Source: Nautilus pompilius
Taxonomy: Eukaryota; Mollusca; Cephalopoda; Nautilida; Nautilidae
DNA length: 64,000 nucleotides
Assembly (NCBI GenBank): GCA_018389105.1
Contig: JACATO010000049.1
Span: 744,001-808,000, forward strand
Direction of reading: 5' to 3'
This document shows, in pieces, positions 1 through 13,223 of the stretch. Position numbers and translations under genes: made by a program. Each line of letters starts with the position of its first letter. The stretch's first letter is position 1. The notes below the pieces were generated by a model. The model was given only the letters and a program-made list of their open reading frames with translations. It was not told the DNA's origin and made no database searches.

Positions 1-1495
1 ACAGATTTTTAATTAGAGTTTGATCTCCTGTGTAATAAGCAAGAGATCTACATCTTAAGTTGTAATTTTATGTTGTGCAACTTTGTTGTTATCTTTATCA
101 GACATTTCAGATTCATCGGTCATGTGCAACTATACACCAGAAAAGATATTTTAAATCTTTATTTTGAAAGTACAGTATGTGAAGATGCTTAATCTATTAT
201 TGCAAACCTCCATGTTAGTGATTTGTATATGATGCTTTCTACATTATAAGCTAATTCACCAAAGTTATCAGAGAGTATGTATACACTGTCACTATGTATC
301 ACTGCTCTCCCATAAGTTATTCTGCATATAATATAAATTTGATACCAGTGCCTATTATCTCCTATATTTTTAAGTAAATTCTTCACAAGTTTTTATTATG
401 CCACCTTTCATCAAGAAGATTTTTTTTTAAATTGGGGTCCAAAAATAGTTTAAAACGTGCAGCTTGAATTCTTCAAATATACCTTTTAGGATTTCTTTGT
501 GTATTTTTTCTTTTGGTCTTTTGGGTTATTTGATATGTTCTAAATTTAAAAGATAAGGGTGATTAAATTCTTTTTCTTCTAATAATACAAAACCACTCAT
601 TTTAAAATACAAATGTTTGTTGATCCTGTCAAATTCTTTGTCATGATTAGTACTTTACTAAAATAATTTATACATTAATTAATTTTTGTTGCAATATCTT
701 CTGGTTAACTTACTCAATGATTTTGTTTTCTCTTAATCAACTGGGAATGAGGGAGTGCAGCTAAAACAAGAGAGTAGGTACGTGGTGTAGGTTGTAATTT
801 GAGAGAAGTGGGCAGAGTTTGATGCAGATGGATCTTATAAACTTTACAATAAAAACAAACCGTGGTTTATTCTTTTTGCTGGGCATAAAGCATTTTATTG
901 ATTTGTGTGTAAAATACTTGGCCTTTACCCTGTTGGCCTTGTACACACATTCACTCCGACATTCTAGGCCAAGACTCCAGCAGTCTTTGTATTAAATAAA
1001 ACTCTGTTATACTGATATTGATTAATGCACTTAGTTTCATTTTTTAAAAAAAACTAGCACATGTTTAATGTTGGATATTTGTTTGAAATTTAAAACTGAA
1101 GATTTAAAAATTAGATTTCATCAAAAGTATGTTGTGAAGAACCAGTAGCAGCACAGAAGCTCCCATACACATACCACTCATATGTCAATATCTATTTTTT
1201 CTCTGTAAAATTTTCAATTTGAATATTATATTTTTACTGATTTGGTAAAACTTAGACATTTTCCTAAAAACAGAACTACCCTTTAACTAAGTTCTATGGC
1301 TACATGGTTGGTCATTAGTCAGGGCTGTTTAGCATATGATTCCATTATTTTCAAAGCAAGATGACTGCATGATGCGACTTATTTGCTGTGCACTTTATCC
1401 AAATAAAATCTTCCTTGTATGTTGGCCATGTGGTTAAGTAAGGGAGAATTATTAATTTAATTTACTGATATACTTGCTTGAACTTCCTTATACAG
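1..1495. other. AT-rich stretch, no gene recognised
   Basis: AT-rich, CpG-poor sequence with only short chance open frames. It is probably intron or upstream sequence of the plus-strand gene whose exons appear further right. I see no repeat, RNA gene or transposon end in it. Confidence 0.4.
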
Positions 1496-1553
1496 GAGTA
1501 GAGAAGTGATGATAGTCAGACATAGGAACCATGTTGCTCATCAGCATTATCTG
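1496..1553 (+). CDS. candidate internal exon of unidentified gene
   Basis: A 58-nt open segment lies between an acceptor (TTCCTTATACAG) and a donor (GTAACT). Only one frame is open; it reads SREVMIVRHRNHVAHQHYL after one split base and ends in phase 0. That phase would fit the next candidate exon at 5182, leaving a 3.6-kb intron that contains a hAT transposon. I do not recognise the peptide. Short open segments between AG and GT occur by chance, so this is the weakest exon of the proposed gene. Confidence 0.25.
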
Positions 1554-2557
1554 GTAACTCAACATTTAGTGCAGCTATTGTATGCTATTGATGCTTTTAC
1601 AAATGCACTGTGAATAGTTAAAGCACACACACTGATTTTCTTTTTTGCCACACCTCTCCAGTAAAATCTGTTAAAACCTAATCAGCTGGTGCAACTTAAT
1701 TTTATTATCAGTTTCTCAAAATATTAGAAAAGATATCATCTTAACCTGAGATCAGTATTGCATAAGTTGAGTAACATTTTTCCATTACCTGTGACAGCCG
1801 AGAAACCCTGTCACATGGCTTTTTTAAAAAAAATCTTTGCATTTACAAAGAGCCACTAACTCTCTTTAATGACAATATGTTCTGTCAAAAGTCAGTACAC
1901 TAAAAATGTTTTATTTGTGTAGATGTTGACATCACTCTGGATTTTTGCTGTCTATTGATAAAGCACTTGCTGTAATACAAAATATTTATTTTACCAGTTC
2001 TTCTATATCAGCAATAAGAATGTCTGGTGCCATCTGGCAGTTCATTTATGAACAGCTAACATTTTTGTAAAGGTGGCATTAGAGTCTTACAAGGAACACA
2101 ACAAGAATGGCATTTGTTGAATTCAAAGTTTAAAAAGGAAGGGATCTCTTGCAATATTGTTAGTAAAATCAAAACAGTTTTTCCAGGAATACCCAGTATT
2201 GCTTTCATTTTTGGCCTGAAGAAAGCACAGTTGTTCAGACACATGTTGGTTTGCATATTTTTGGTGGTGTTCATTTTTAATTCTCTCTATAATCACTTTG
2301 TTTTAATTGTTTTTATATAACACCAGTATATTTGGGGGAGGGGTTTGAATTTGTTTTTGGACCACAAACAGGATTGATCACTCAATTTGGAACATTATTT
2401 CGTTCTATATAAATATTTCTCTACTTTTAAAGTTTATCTAATCTTACAAATTGAAATTGGTATAAATTAGTGAGCTGATAATTGTGTACATGAAGACCAA
2501 GATTCAGAATTGAGGATGTTAGTGATGTATGTACAGTCTCCTGGTAATGTTGTAGAA

Positions 2558-4769
2558 CAGGGTGGTCAAACATACGGCCCGCGGGCCGTGTGCGGCCCTC
2601 AGTACCTTAAAATGTGGCCCGCGAGGTCATACTAAATTTTAAAAAATTTATCCTTCTTTAAATAAATTTTTACACATTATAACAAAATTATATTTATATG
2701 AATTATTTTCGCATATATAGTAATTAATTTCCGTTAATTTTGAAGATTTTTCGTATTCATAAATCTCATTTTAATTTGAATTAGTATCAGTTTCGTGTCA
2801 TGGCGTCTAATGTATCAAAAAAGTGAAAAATTGACTCTGAACATCGTAAGTTTAATGCAGACTGGACATATAAATATTTATGCATCGAGGAAAATGGTAT
2901 TATTAAATGCCTTGATTGTCATCAAACTATCAGCTGCTCGAAAGAATATAATGTGAGTCGTCATTATAAAACGCATGCTAAAAAATATGACAATGTGATA
3001 GGAAAAGCTGCTAGACTGGTGCTTGTGCAACAATTAACTAATAAACTTACAGCACAGAAGAATATTTTTAAGAATTTTAAAATCATAACTCCTACTGCTA
3101 GTGTTCAGTATTTGGATGCCTCCTATCGTGTATCTTTATTATTGGCTAAAAAGGGTAAATCCTTTTGTGCAGCAGAGATTGTTAAAGAATGTGCTATAGA
3201 AATGGCAAAATCACTTGGAGAAATGGAAGTTGCTGATAAATTTAAAAACGTTTCTCTATCACACCAGACTGTTTCTACCAGAGTTCAAGATATTGACTTA
3301 CAACTGGAAAAAACTCTGAAAGACAAAATAGCTAATTGTGCATATTGGTCAGCTGCTCTTGATGAAAGTACAGACAACTGTGACATATGTCAACTATCTA
3401 TTTTTATTAAAATTATTGAATACAATTTTAATGTGACAACTGAACTCTTGGATCTGAAATCAATGTCTGGAAGAACTACAGGAAAAGATATATTTGAATC
3501 ATTTGACATGGTAGTTGGAAATTTTATAAATGAAGATTTTAAATATGGAAAACTTTCTTCTGTCTGTACTGATGGAGCACCTGCTATGTGTGGCCAGAAA
3601 ACTGGATTTGTGGGTGAGCTGAGAAAAAACAATATTTAGTTCCAGTACACCACTGTATAATTCATCAAGAAGCTCTTTGTGCCAAGTCTGCCAGACTGCA
3701 TCCTGTAATGAAGTCTATCACTAAAATGGTTAATTTTATTGTGGTGGTGCTCAAGCTTTAACTCACAGAAAATTCAGAAATTTCTTAGAAGAGGTAAATG
3801 CTGTTATCCAGATTTGTCACTTTTCTGTGATGTAAGATGGCTAAGTGCTGGAGATTGTTTGAAGAGGTTCTTTGCATTGAGAAATGAAATTCTTGTTTTC
3901 TTTGAAAGTGAAATATCTGCTAACACTACTCAATTTGAGAATGACCTGAAAAATCCAGATTTCATATCTGCATTAGCTGTTTTGACTGACATTACCTCAT
4001 ACCTGAATGTTCTGAACAAACAAATTCAAGGAAGAAATCATGATATCTGTTATCTTGTGGGTAAAATTGATGCATTCAAATTGAAGTTGAACAAACTATT
4101 CATTCCACAATTAAAGGAAAACAATTTGACACACTTTCCAAGCTGCAAGGAAGTATTTGCTGATAAAGAAACTGACTTTTCAGATTACGTTTCCATACTT
4201 AGTGATATTTCTACTGAATTTGAAAAGAGATTTCAGGACTTCCAAATAATTCAGGATGACCTTAAGATACTGAGCAATCCCTTTACTATAGAAGTGGATA
4301 AGGCACCTGCTCAACTGCAGTTGGAATTATGTGAGCTGAAAGAAGATTATTTTCTTCTTTCTCAAAACCTTGACAATCCATTAGAATTTTGGAAACTGGT
4401 AAATGCAGAATCATATCCTGAACTAAATAACTTTGCACTTCACATGCTTTCAATGTTTTCTTCAACCTATGTTTGTGAAAGCAGCTTCTCTCTTATGAAC
4501 CAAATAAAGTCAAAAGAGAGAATCAGCTAGATGATGAAACACTAGCTTCATGTGTCAGAGTTGCACTAACTGACTTAGAAATTGATTTTGTAGAATTAGT
4601 TAAAAACAAAAACCTCAAATTTCGCACTAGCCACTGTAGTAAATACAATTTTCTATTAGTATAAGTATTAATAAATATCTTTTTTAATCAAACTTTTTTG
4701 GAGAGTGGCCCTCACTTGCATAAACCTGATCAATAATGGCCCTTTGCTTATTTGAGTTCGACCACCCTG
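2558..4769 (+). mobile_element. hAT transposon with intact ends and target duplication
   Basis: The element begins CAGGGTGGTCAAAC and ends with the inverted counterpart GTTCGACCACCCTG, a 14-bp terminal inverted repeat with one mismatch. It is flanked by a perfect 8-bp target duplication, TTGTAGAA, at 2550-2557 and 4770-4777; 8 bp is the hAT signature. The left end continues with ACGGCCCGCGGGCC, a motif common at hAT ends. The 2.2-kb body holds one plus-strand transposase gene in two long open pieces. It sits in an intron of the plus-strand gene proposed for 1-11 kb. The intact ends suggest a fairly recent insertion, but the transposase is already interrupted, so it could move only with help from another copy. 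Confidence 0.93.
2800..4530 (+). pseudogene. hAT transposase (BED-finger, GTF2IRD2/FAM200-like), broken
   Basis: The reading starts at an ATG at 2800 but meets a TGA at codon 9. A BED-type zinc finger follows (CLDC, then HYKTH), then the RNase-H-fold transposase region. Recognisable hAT motifs are the DESTD block near 3360, SVCTDGAPAMCG near 3560, VRWLSAGDCLKRFFALRNEI near 3830 and the C-terminal dimerisation block (SSTYVCESSFSLMNQIKSK) near 4460. The long open pieces are 2953-3639 and 3739-4530; between them lie a stop and a frame change. The family resembles the transposases that gave rise to the vertebrate GTF2IRD2 and FAM200 proteins. Apart from these lesions the frame is well kept, which suggests a young element. 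Confidence 0.9.
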
Positions 4770-4777
4770 TTGTAGAA

Positions 4778-5181
4778 CATCAGAACTTTTTATATGTGCT
4801 GAGTATACAAAACCCCACACTTTAGCAAGTTTTTAAGAGTTCTGTCTTTGGATCTTGTGCATTTGCAAGTAAAGAAATTGCTGTTTTAGTCTTCTTAAAA
4901 AAATAGTGTTTATTTGACCCATTGTCCTTTCATCATAATTCAAGTAAAAACAAAAATAGTTAAGTGAGACCAAAAGTGTTTGGAGAATATTGCTTCCAAC
5001 TGTCTTATGAACTTAGCAACAATTTATTTGGGTTGAGGAAGTTTGATATTTTGTCTGTCTCCAGTTTTTATTTCTTATCTTATTCTTGGTGGGGAGGGTT
5101 TATTGTTGCAATCTTCACTTCATATCTGTGAGTTGTGCATCAAAGCAACAAAAATAAAAACACTTTGTTTTATTCTTTCAG
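4778..5181. other. intron-like AT-rich sequence
   Basis: AT-rich sequence between the hAT target duplication and the candidate exon at 5182. It ends in a pyrimidine-rich acceptor tract (TTTTATTCTTTCAG). Nothing else is recognised. Confidence 0.4.
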
Positions 5182-8100
5182 GTGAGAAACCACAGAAATT
5201 CACTAATTCCTTTCAATGGAAAAATTCCTGAAAACACAGAAACAAAGTTAGTACATTAAGTTAATGCTTTTTCAATTAGTAATAAATAAAACATTTTATA
5301 TTTGAATTTATACCACAAGGTTTGATTTCACACAATAATTGGCATTACCTTTTTATTTATTCATTTATTTGACTAATTTAAATTTTTTTTCTGCTGCTGT
5401 TTGGATAATAGTGTGCTTTTTAAATGACAACAATAAGAAAAATGTGGAAAAAAAATATAAACTAACTTTGTTGGGTTTTTATGCGTAGATATTTATATTT
5501 ACAGTATTTTCTTTTTGTTTTTTTATTTATTTAACTCAAAGCTATTGGCAGCTGTGTCTGGTTAGTGGCTCTGTGCAGAGGTAAAAACAAACCATTTCTG
5601 TGCTAATTAATGAACACTCCCCTCTAGTAACCAAGTTCAGGTGATAGCTGAGTAGAAGTCTTTGCACTGAAAATAAAAAGAATAAACTTATAGAAGCCCA
5701 TACACAACTGCATTAGGTTTGCTAATTAATTTTTAATTTTTTATATACAAAAGTTATCACTTACATGAGCAGAATTGTTATTTTTCTGTGGTGCTATTTT
5801 CTAAAATGGAAGAGTCACATGAATTCTTAATTGTTTTACTGTTCTCAGAATTCTCTGGACACTAGTCCCCCCCCCCCCCACACCCCTTTTTTTTTTCACT
5901 GTTCTTTCATGGCTAACTCTTTAGAAAGTTTCTTTAGTTTTGAAACAAATTTTTTGCCTTAAAATTCAGTATGGAGGTATAAACTGAAATGCTTTTCAGT
6001 GCGCTGCCCTCTTATCCATATAGTGTTGAGATAACCAGCTAAACTACCTTAACTCTACAAATTGTTCGATTTATCCACGTAATTAATTAAGACATCTGTA
6101 AATAGTTAATTACTGATGAATAATACTAGGGACATTCATATGAAGCCTGGCTGAGGATATAATCATTGTAATCATATCCAGCCAAGTTTCAGTTTAACAT
6201 TCCTAATAATAATAATAATATTTTTCAATTTTTCATTTTATGTACATATTTCATTATTTATATAATTTTTTTTTTCAGTCCTTACAACTTAGAAATTATT
6301 CCATTACATTATAATGGTACGTATACAGCTTATTGTCATTGAATTATTTACTAATTATTATTGCCTATTTCTCACACATTAGGGGGTATGAAATAGTTTT
6401 AAAAGGATCGTTAGCAAGAATTTTAAAATAAGTTTTAAGTGAATAAATGCATGGAATAAAATTAACAAAGTAATATTGATATCAGAAAACATTTCAATGG
6501 TTAATTCTGCTTGTTATTTTTAAACAGTAATTTTTTTGAGTATGAGAGTGATAGTAATGTTTATTTGCATATGACAAGAAATCGCCAAAATGGACATGCT
6601 ATTCACGTGTTCGAAGTGATATGCAGGTTTTATTTTTTATTAACAAATTTGCAGTCACTCAGCTGTGGCTTCTGAAGCCAGCTATTACATACTCACTTAA
6701 CATTTCAGACAATAATTATGCATGTATGACTGTGTAGTGCCCTTTTGCTATCTCTGTGAGAAGTATACCCATCCTGACAAAGTAATCTCATAAATATGTT
6801 TTCAAGGTTTGGCAGGCTGTAGGAAGTCCATAAATGTATAGCCCATGAAACTTTGGAATTATTTTGTCTGGATCAGTACCCACTTCTCACTTATATACAG
6901 GTGTAATCTTCTCTTAGATTTGTGCAGATATCCTACTTTCATTAATCTCAATTTATTTATTTTTAACTTTAAAGATTTATAAATAAAAGGTACTTATTAC
7001 CTAGACATGATGAATGTTTTACCTAGTTTTAAGCAGTCAGAATAAGCAGAACTTCTCCAGTTTGTGTATCAGATTTTTTAGGATAAATTAGATAAATGTT
7101 AGTTAAGGGTTTTGAGCAAGTGGTCAGTGACAAATTCTTTCAATCTAAAAATATTATGGGTTTTGTATAATGAATCATCATGGATTGATATATGAAAGAA
7201 AACTAATTTTGAGTAGCAGAATTGTAAATCATTTCCACTGCTAGTTAATAGTGAACATGAGAATTAGTTAAAAATTATGTGACTAAGCCATGATGGTTTC
7301 CTGCCTTTTTGTATTAACCAGTTTAGCTAATTTTAATTTCTGAAAGTAAGTTTATATGAAGTGTTTTGCATCCAGCCATCCTCAAGGAAAGAAAGTAATT
7401 TGTTCTGCCTTTGTCAACCACTCTCACCAGGTACTGAGTCAGGTTGTAATGTGACCCAGTCAACAAGCAGTATACAACTCTAACTATCCATCTTCTCGGC
7501 CTGAGATGTAGATACCCAGAGTCAGTAACAAGTACAACTCACCTCGCAGCAAAGATAGCAAGATTTCACAACTCTTCGTCCTTCTCTTTCAGTGAAGCCA
7601 ATAGTTAGGTACGAGAAAAGAAAAGAAGAAAGTGAGAGGATTAGAAGGAAAATGGAAGAAATTAGTTCTCGGGTAAGTAAGTAAAGAAGACAAATATTTT
7701 GAACACATTTGAGTATATCAGAAGTTATGACAGTTCCAGCTTCTCTCAATATTGGATTCATGGAGATAATGACTGGTGCAAGAAATGAACGAGTATCTGG
7801 GTTGGAAAGTGAATATACTGTTTTGGTAGTAAACCAAACTGAACTTAGAAAAACAAACAGCATAAATATGCACTAGAGGGGATTTGTGTTATCATAGTAG
7901 TAAGGAGAGATTTACACTAAGTTTGGTAAATAAGGGAGTGGAAGTTAGTTTAGATATTAACTAAAATTAACAAATTATCCTGCCTACCTGTTGTCATTAG
8001 CAGGAGTGCATTGTGTGAATTTGTAGTAGTATTAATTTTTGGCATACTTTTGGATTGCAACTGCCAATAAAACTAGCAGTAAGTGTCTTTCATTGTGCTG

Positions 8101-10662
8101 TAGTGTTGGCCTGTGTAACTGGTGGCTATCATTAGAGAGCTGAACTAGCCAACAAATTCAAATGTTCTCTTACATTTTTTAAGTACATTAATTAGTTCTG
8201 CTCTATATATTATTCTAATTAATTATGCCAATAATATGAGCATTTTTTTCTAAAGTTTGATATTTAATGACATTAATTCATTTTACATTTGATAGCTTGC
8301 TATTTAGCCAGCCAGGAGACTTTACTGACAAAGACCAACAATGACATACTTTATTTTGACTGGTTAAACTTATGGCTTCACAAAGATCTTGTTTTATTTG
8401 CGTATTCCATCAGCGTTAACTCAGCCTCTGAGAGAAAATTTAACTCCACCCTTAATCAGTATCACACAGTGAACCTCTTTATTATCTACCTAATTTTAAC
8501 CATTTTTCTGTTTGTAAAAGCTTCATTAAACTAGAATTTCAAGCTGCATACAGTAGATTAATGTTTAGAAGAAGAAAATTCTTAATGTAAAACCTATCAT
8601 TTGAATGTTTTCCTATCCCTGCTGTAACAATTTGATTATCTCAAATTTTACTTACATGTGTGCACTAATTCTATACTGTTTGACACGTGCATAAAGTGTG
8701 GTATCTGGTAGGAGCACCTGCTGTGTTGTTCAGACATATTATATTTTTAGGTCAGATTCCATTGGACAACAACCAATTTGCTACGAGGTAAAAGCACATG
8801 TCTTAGACTAATTCGAGTATGCTGTTTTAAAATCAGAATTAACCCAATACATAGACAAGACATGGGCACCACATGTGTTCTTCCGTTTGTACCTCCGGAC
8901 TGACTCAGTGGTTGAATTGGAAACAAATGTCGATGCCATTCGCCATGCCAGTGGTGTGGCAGGAGCCAAAGAATCATGTGAATGACTGTTACTACTTCAT
9001 GATTAAAGTAGCTGGTTTCACTAAGAAAAACAAAAACAAGCTAATATATCCCGATTGCAAGTCAGCAATAAAACCTGTGCTACATTACAAGGACAATTCA
9101 GACCTGTGCCATCAGCTACTGCTGACATTGAAAGTGATGATAGTAGTGATAATTCTGATGAAACTGAGCTTTACAAATCAGCAGAATTGGAGTCAAAGAA
9201 ACATTCTCACCTGATCAACTTAGAAGAGTTAAATAACCTTGTCAAGAACCTGGAGCTGTCTAAGCAAAAGACAGAACTGTTGGGGTTGCATTTTCAAGAG
9301 TTGAACTTGTTGGCAGAAGGCATGAAAATTTCTCATTTTCCAGTCGAGGCCTAACCCACTGGGGCTGGCTGCACGGGAAGTTTTCAAACTGGTAGTCCAC
9401 AGTTTGTTTGGGAACCACAAAGCAGACAACTGTGCCGAGTTGGTTCACAACATGATAAAAGCCTTTGAAGAAATGGGTTGCCGTATGTCCCTGAAGTTGC
9501 GTTTTCTTCATTCACACTTGGATTTCTTCCCAGCCAACCTTGGTGTTGTGAGCGATGAGCGTGGAGAGAGGTTCCACCATCACATAAAGGCCAAGGAGAC
9601 TCGCTATCAGGGGAGACGCAACTCCAACATGATGGTGGACTGTTGTTGGTTTCTTCAGAGACGAACCATTGCTATTCACAAGTGTAAAATCAAGTACTTA
9701 AAGCATTTAATGTATGTTTTATACACTGTGTTTGAGCTTGTGGACAACAGCTACTGTACAGTATACAATGTGTTTATATTGTGAAATGAATTTGGTTTTT
9801 GAAATTTTGCAATATTTTTGATTTATTAATAAATAAGAACTGGAAATGTCATTTTTCTGTGACTACAAATCCTGACGGGCTGGGTCAGTTCTGACTTCAG
9901 ATTTGGAATCAGCTGCTTGATTTGATAAAGAACACCTACATATACCTCAGTAGCAGGCGGGAAGTTATTTTTTGTTGCCCAGTATTATCATTGGTGACTT
10001 AGTCCGTTTTCCCAGGAGTATTCTTTTAGTTGCTACTGTAAGGTTGTGCACAGTATTCAGTTTTGTGCCCAGTGTGTGATGTAGTTTCATCTTCCTCCTT
10101 AAACAAGCAAACATCATTTAATGCACAGTACCTACGGATAATAAAAGACTGTCTTAATGTTACCAAATGTAGATGCATGGCAGCCTGCTTTGGTGGTACC
10201 TTTTATAAGAGTGATGGTGGACAGCTGTGTAAATCTGTGACTGAAGAGTATCAAATCACTATGATTTTGAAAGCTACACTGTTAAGAACTCATAACTGTG
10301 TATTATTTTTTTAAAAATTGTTGCAGATGGAAAAGTTGGAGCAAGTTCTTCCTGATTATAAAAGGAAGCAAAAGGAAAGAGTGGCATCTGTAAGTTTGTA
10401 TCTCTTATATTGAAACATCTGGATACCTTCTTTTTTTGTTGTTTCATTTTGTAGGATTATTTTTATTACATTTAATATTAATAGCAAGACAAGGGTTCAG
10501 TACAATTTTCATAATGCATCCAACAGGTTGTTTTGTTATTTTGTTTGTTTTCTTAAGGAAATGGAAAGGATGGACACACAAGTGGACTTTCTGTTGGACC
10601 GTCTGGGCAAAGCCAAGTCTGCATCATGGCAAGGTGTTGTAAAGCGGTCGCCTCTCTGGTGA
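5182..10662 (+). CDS. 3' end of an unidentified coiled-coil protein gene (five exons)
   Basis: Five segments with AG/GT borders join in phase: 5182-5246, 6279-6316, 7593-7672, 10327-10389 and 10558-10662, ending in TGA. The last three give KPIVRYEKRKEESERIRRK and MEEISSR, then MEKLEQVLPDYKRKQKERVA, S, then EMERMDTQVDFLLDRLGK and AKSASWQGVVKRSPLW. The first two give IPFNGKIPENTETN and PYNLEIIPLHYNV. The tail is highly charged and heptad-like, so a C-terminal coiled coil is likely. Acceptors are good (TTTTTTTTTTCAG before 6279, CTTCTCTTTCAG before 7593) and donors are consensus (GTACGT, GTAAGT, GTAAGT). Four consecutive phase matches make a chance assembly unlikely. The N-terminus lies further left or outside the window. 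I cannot name the family. A second transposon lies in the intron between 7672 and 10327. Confidence 0.6.
8762..9989 (+). mobile_element. deleted DNA-transposon copy A, GERFH multicopy family
   Basis: The left end (GGACAACAACCAATTTG) and right end (GTTGCCCAGTATTATC) match those of copy B at 32421-33582. The ends are loosely inverted (CTGGGCAACAA against CTGGACAACAA in copy B). Coding remnants read left to right. First come an acidic serine stretch (ESDDSSDNSDE) and a conserved helix (INLEELNNLVKNLELSKQK). A central deletion near 9350 follows, then the C-terminal block with FLHSHLDFFPANLGVVSDE and GERFHHHIKAKETRYQGRR. I recognise this block from a protein family present in many copies in invertebrate genomes, but I cannot assign it to a named superfamily. 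The roughly 650 bp shared with copy B differ at only about a dozen sites. Target duplications are not resolved. Confidence 0.75.
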
Positions 10663-10790
10663 CTGTTGTCAGTGGCCTCCTGTTGGTGCCCATCTCAATT
10701 GGCATGTTGTCACTCTTTCCTGTTCTAAATCTGTTTTACTTTAGCTGCAGTCCCCAAGTATTTTCAGTATGAAAGATCTAAATTTCCTCA

Positions 10791-10796
10791 AATAAA
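10791..10796 (+). terminator. probable poly(A) signal of the coiled-coil gene
   Basis: AATAAA about 130 nt after the TGA at 10660-10662, followed by T-rich sequence. A suitable 3' end for the gene above. Confidence 0.45.
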
Positions 10797-10819
10797 CCTT
10801 TTTGGATTTTTTTTCATAA

Positions 10820-13215
10820 ATTATCATTAGCTTAGCATATTTTTTAAGCCAAGATGAATTATCAGGAACATATTTATAAAAGTAAAATGATTTTCATGAG
10901 TATTATGTGACTGTTCTGTTCTTGACCGTTTTAACAGTTGTTGCAGTATTTAAAGGTTTTTTTTAATGAAAATAAATCATGAAGATACATTACAAAAGGA
11001 AAAATGCATCATTTGATCCAAGATATCAGATAGTTAACAATTTAAAATATAAATACTGTATGATGTAATGCATACAAGAAAAAAATTGTTTTCTACTAGA
11101 GCAGATAACATTTTCACACACAAAAAGATATTTTAAAATTACCCTGGGTGGAGGAGGTTTAGATTCTACTTCTTCCACAAATATCTAAATTTTGAAGTAT
11201 CAAGTGTACATGCATATATCTTTGACACCCAGGAAGTGTGGAGAGATATTGTAATTATATAGTGCTAAAAATGTAATACAATGCATTTTTAAAAATGTTA
11301 GACCATTAATTCAGTTCTTTTGGTTGTACAAAAGTAACACAGTTGTTGTAAATAAACCAAATGTGTTTTATTTATTTGCTTGGTAATTGATTATTTAAAT
11401 GGTTCCTTATTAACTTAGTAAAAAGCCGGAGGCACTTTTGCTACTATTCTTTCTCCAAAAACAATCTAAGTTAACATTTAATTCTAAAAATTATAAAGAA
11501 GAAACATTTTTTTCATATTATTATTATTATTATTTTATTATTACTACCTCTGAGATATTTTGTGTAAGCTAGATTTTGTTCTTGTGCCAAATTAGACATG
11601 ATCAAACAGGACTAGTGCACCTGAGCAGTACAATGAAAGGTGTGGAGTTTATGTTACAGTATCTCTATTTACCTGTTAAAAACAGTACAATGCTTTCTGC
11701 TTGTTTAATATCTTTTGAAATTAACTCTAAAAGTTATAGAAGTAGAAAAATTTTGGTGATTTTTGAAAATTATTTTAAGTTTTCGGTTATTAGTGGTTTT
11801 GGTTTAAAACTTTATAATCATCATAATAGGCTCAACATCTATAGTGTCTTTGTTAGAGAAATGCATGGATCAGTCTGCCTAACAAAATTGCTTAATGTAG
11901 CCCTTTAATTCATTTTGAAATAATGCAGAGATGCGTGGGGCTTCATGTAAGCTGGAAGACTTCTTTCCTATTTGTAATTTATGACAACTCTAACTAATGT
12001 CTGAGTTGAATAAAAAAACTTCTTTCTGTCTTCCATATTTATTTTTATTAAGAATTATGCTGCTTTTGTTTGTTTTGTGTTTGTGTGCGTGTGAGATATT
12101 CAGGATTTTTTTTTTTAGCAGGGGTCCACTGAAGGCTTCAGTGGAAATATCTACCTCCAACCCTTACTTGCATCACTCTTACTCATGTTATCCCCTTTTT
12201 TAGTTTTCCAGGTCACCAGTATCAAGTTCACATGCTTGATATTGATTGATATTAAGTGTTGTTTGATCATCAACATTATGGTTCTTAGTTTTAAAATACC
12301 ACCTTTCATTTTGTTTCTTGTTTTCTGCAAATGAACATACTGCATTTTATACTTGAATATTCATTACATCTGTGTGTTTGTTTGCTCTCTAGTAACATCT
12401 TTCTTGACGAACAGTTTTGTTTACCATAAGTTCCAATGCTTAGAAGCCATGTCTGAATTTCAACATTGTTTCTCATGAAATAACGCTGCCAAGATAATCG
12501 ATCAAAAGAACTGCGATTTTCTCATTGCCCAGTGATATCTCACATGATGCTCCGCTATTGGATTTATTTGGATAATGTGTGTCCAAAAAACTGCAAAAAG
12601 AAAATTGTCAGGGGTTTGTGGGTTTACTGGATGCCCATGATTTCTAACACATTTTTCTCATGTTCTTCTTTTGTAAAGATGTAGACAAGAGGAAAAAAAA
12701 AAAGTTTGTTCAGTAAAGTGAGACTGTGGATTTGTTTATGTGAGCCAGAGAAGAAAATGTATTTTAAAAAACAAATGTTAACTGCCTCTCCCCCCCAAAA
12801 AAAAACAATATTTGGGATATAATATAAAACAGTAGTATTGGAGAAAATGTAGTTTTATTGAAAAATTGAATTGTTGCTGTCACATTGTATTAATATATTG
12901 TGCTACATTGATTACCATGGCAAAAGTGAATGTTCCAGTAATAATACTGTGATTGCTATGGCAACATGGTTGTTTCTTTAATCATCTTAATCGTGGAAGT
13001 ATATACGTGTAATCTCTGTCTGCTGCAGAATAATAGAGAGATAAAGGCAATGTGTTGCATACATGATGAACTGGTTTACAATTTTAGCCGCCTAGTAGAC
13101 GGAAATGTAACATCTTTTTTTTTTCTTTATAACAAAACAATCTCAGAAAGCATAGGAAATTGTTATTCAGATAATTAAATGATAAACAAGAGAAGTAGAA
13201 ATGGTAAACTGAACT
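10820..13215. other. AT-rich intergenic or intronic sequence, no gene recognised
   Basis: AT-rich and CpG-poor, with a (TTA)n run near 11519-11545 and homopolymer tracts. The open frame at 11576-11908 on the plus strand has no recognisable domain and no convincing splice context. I see nothing else. Confidence 0.4.
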
Positions 13216-13223
13216 ATCTAAGA

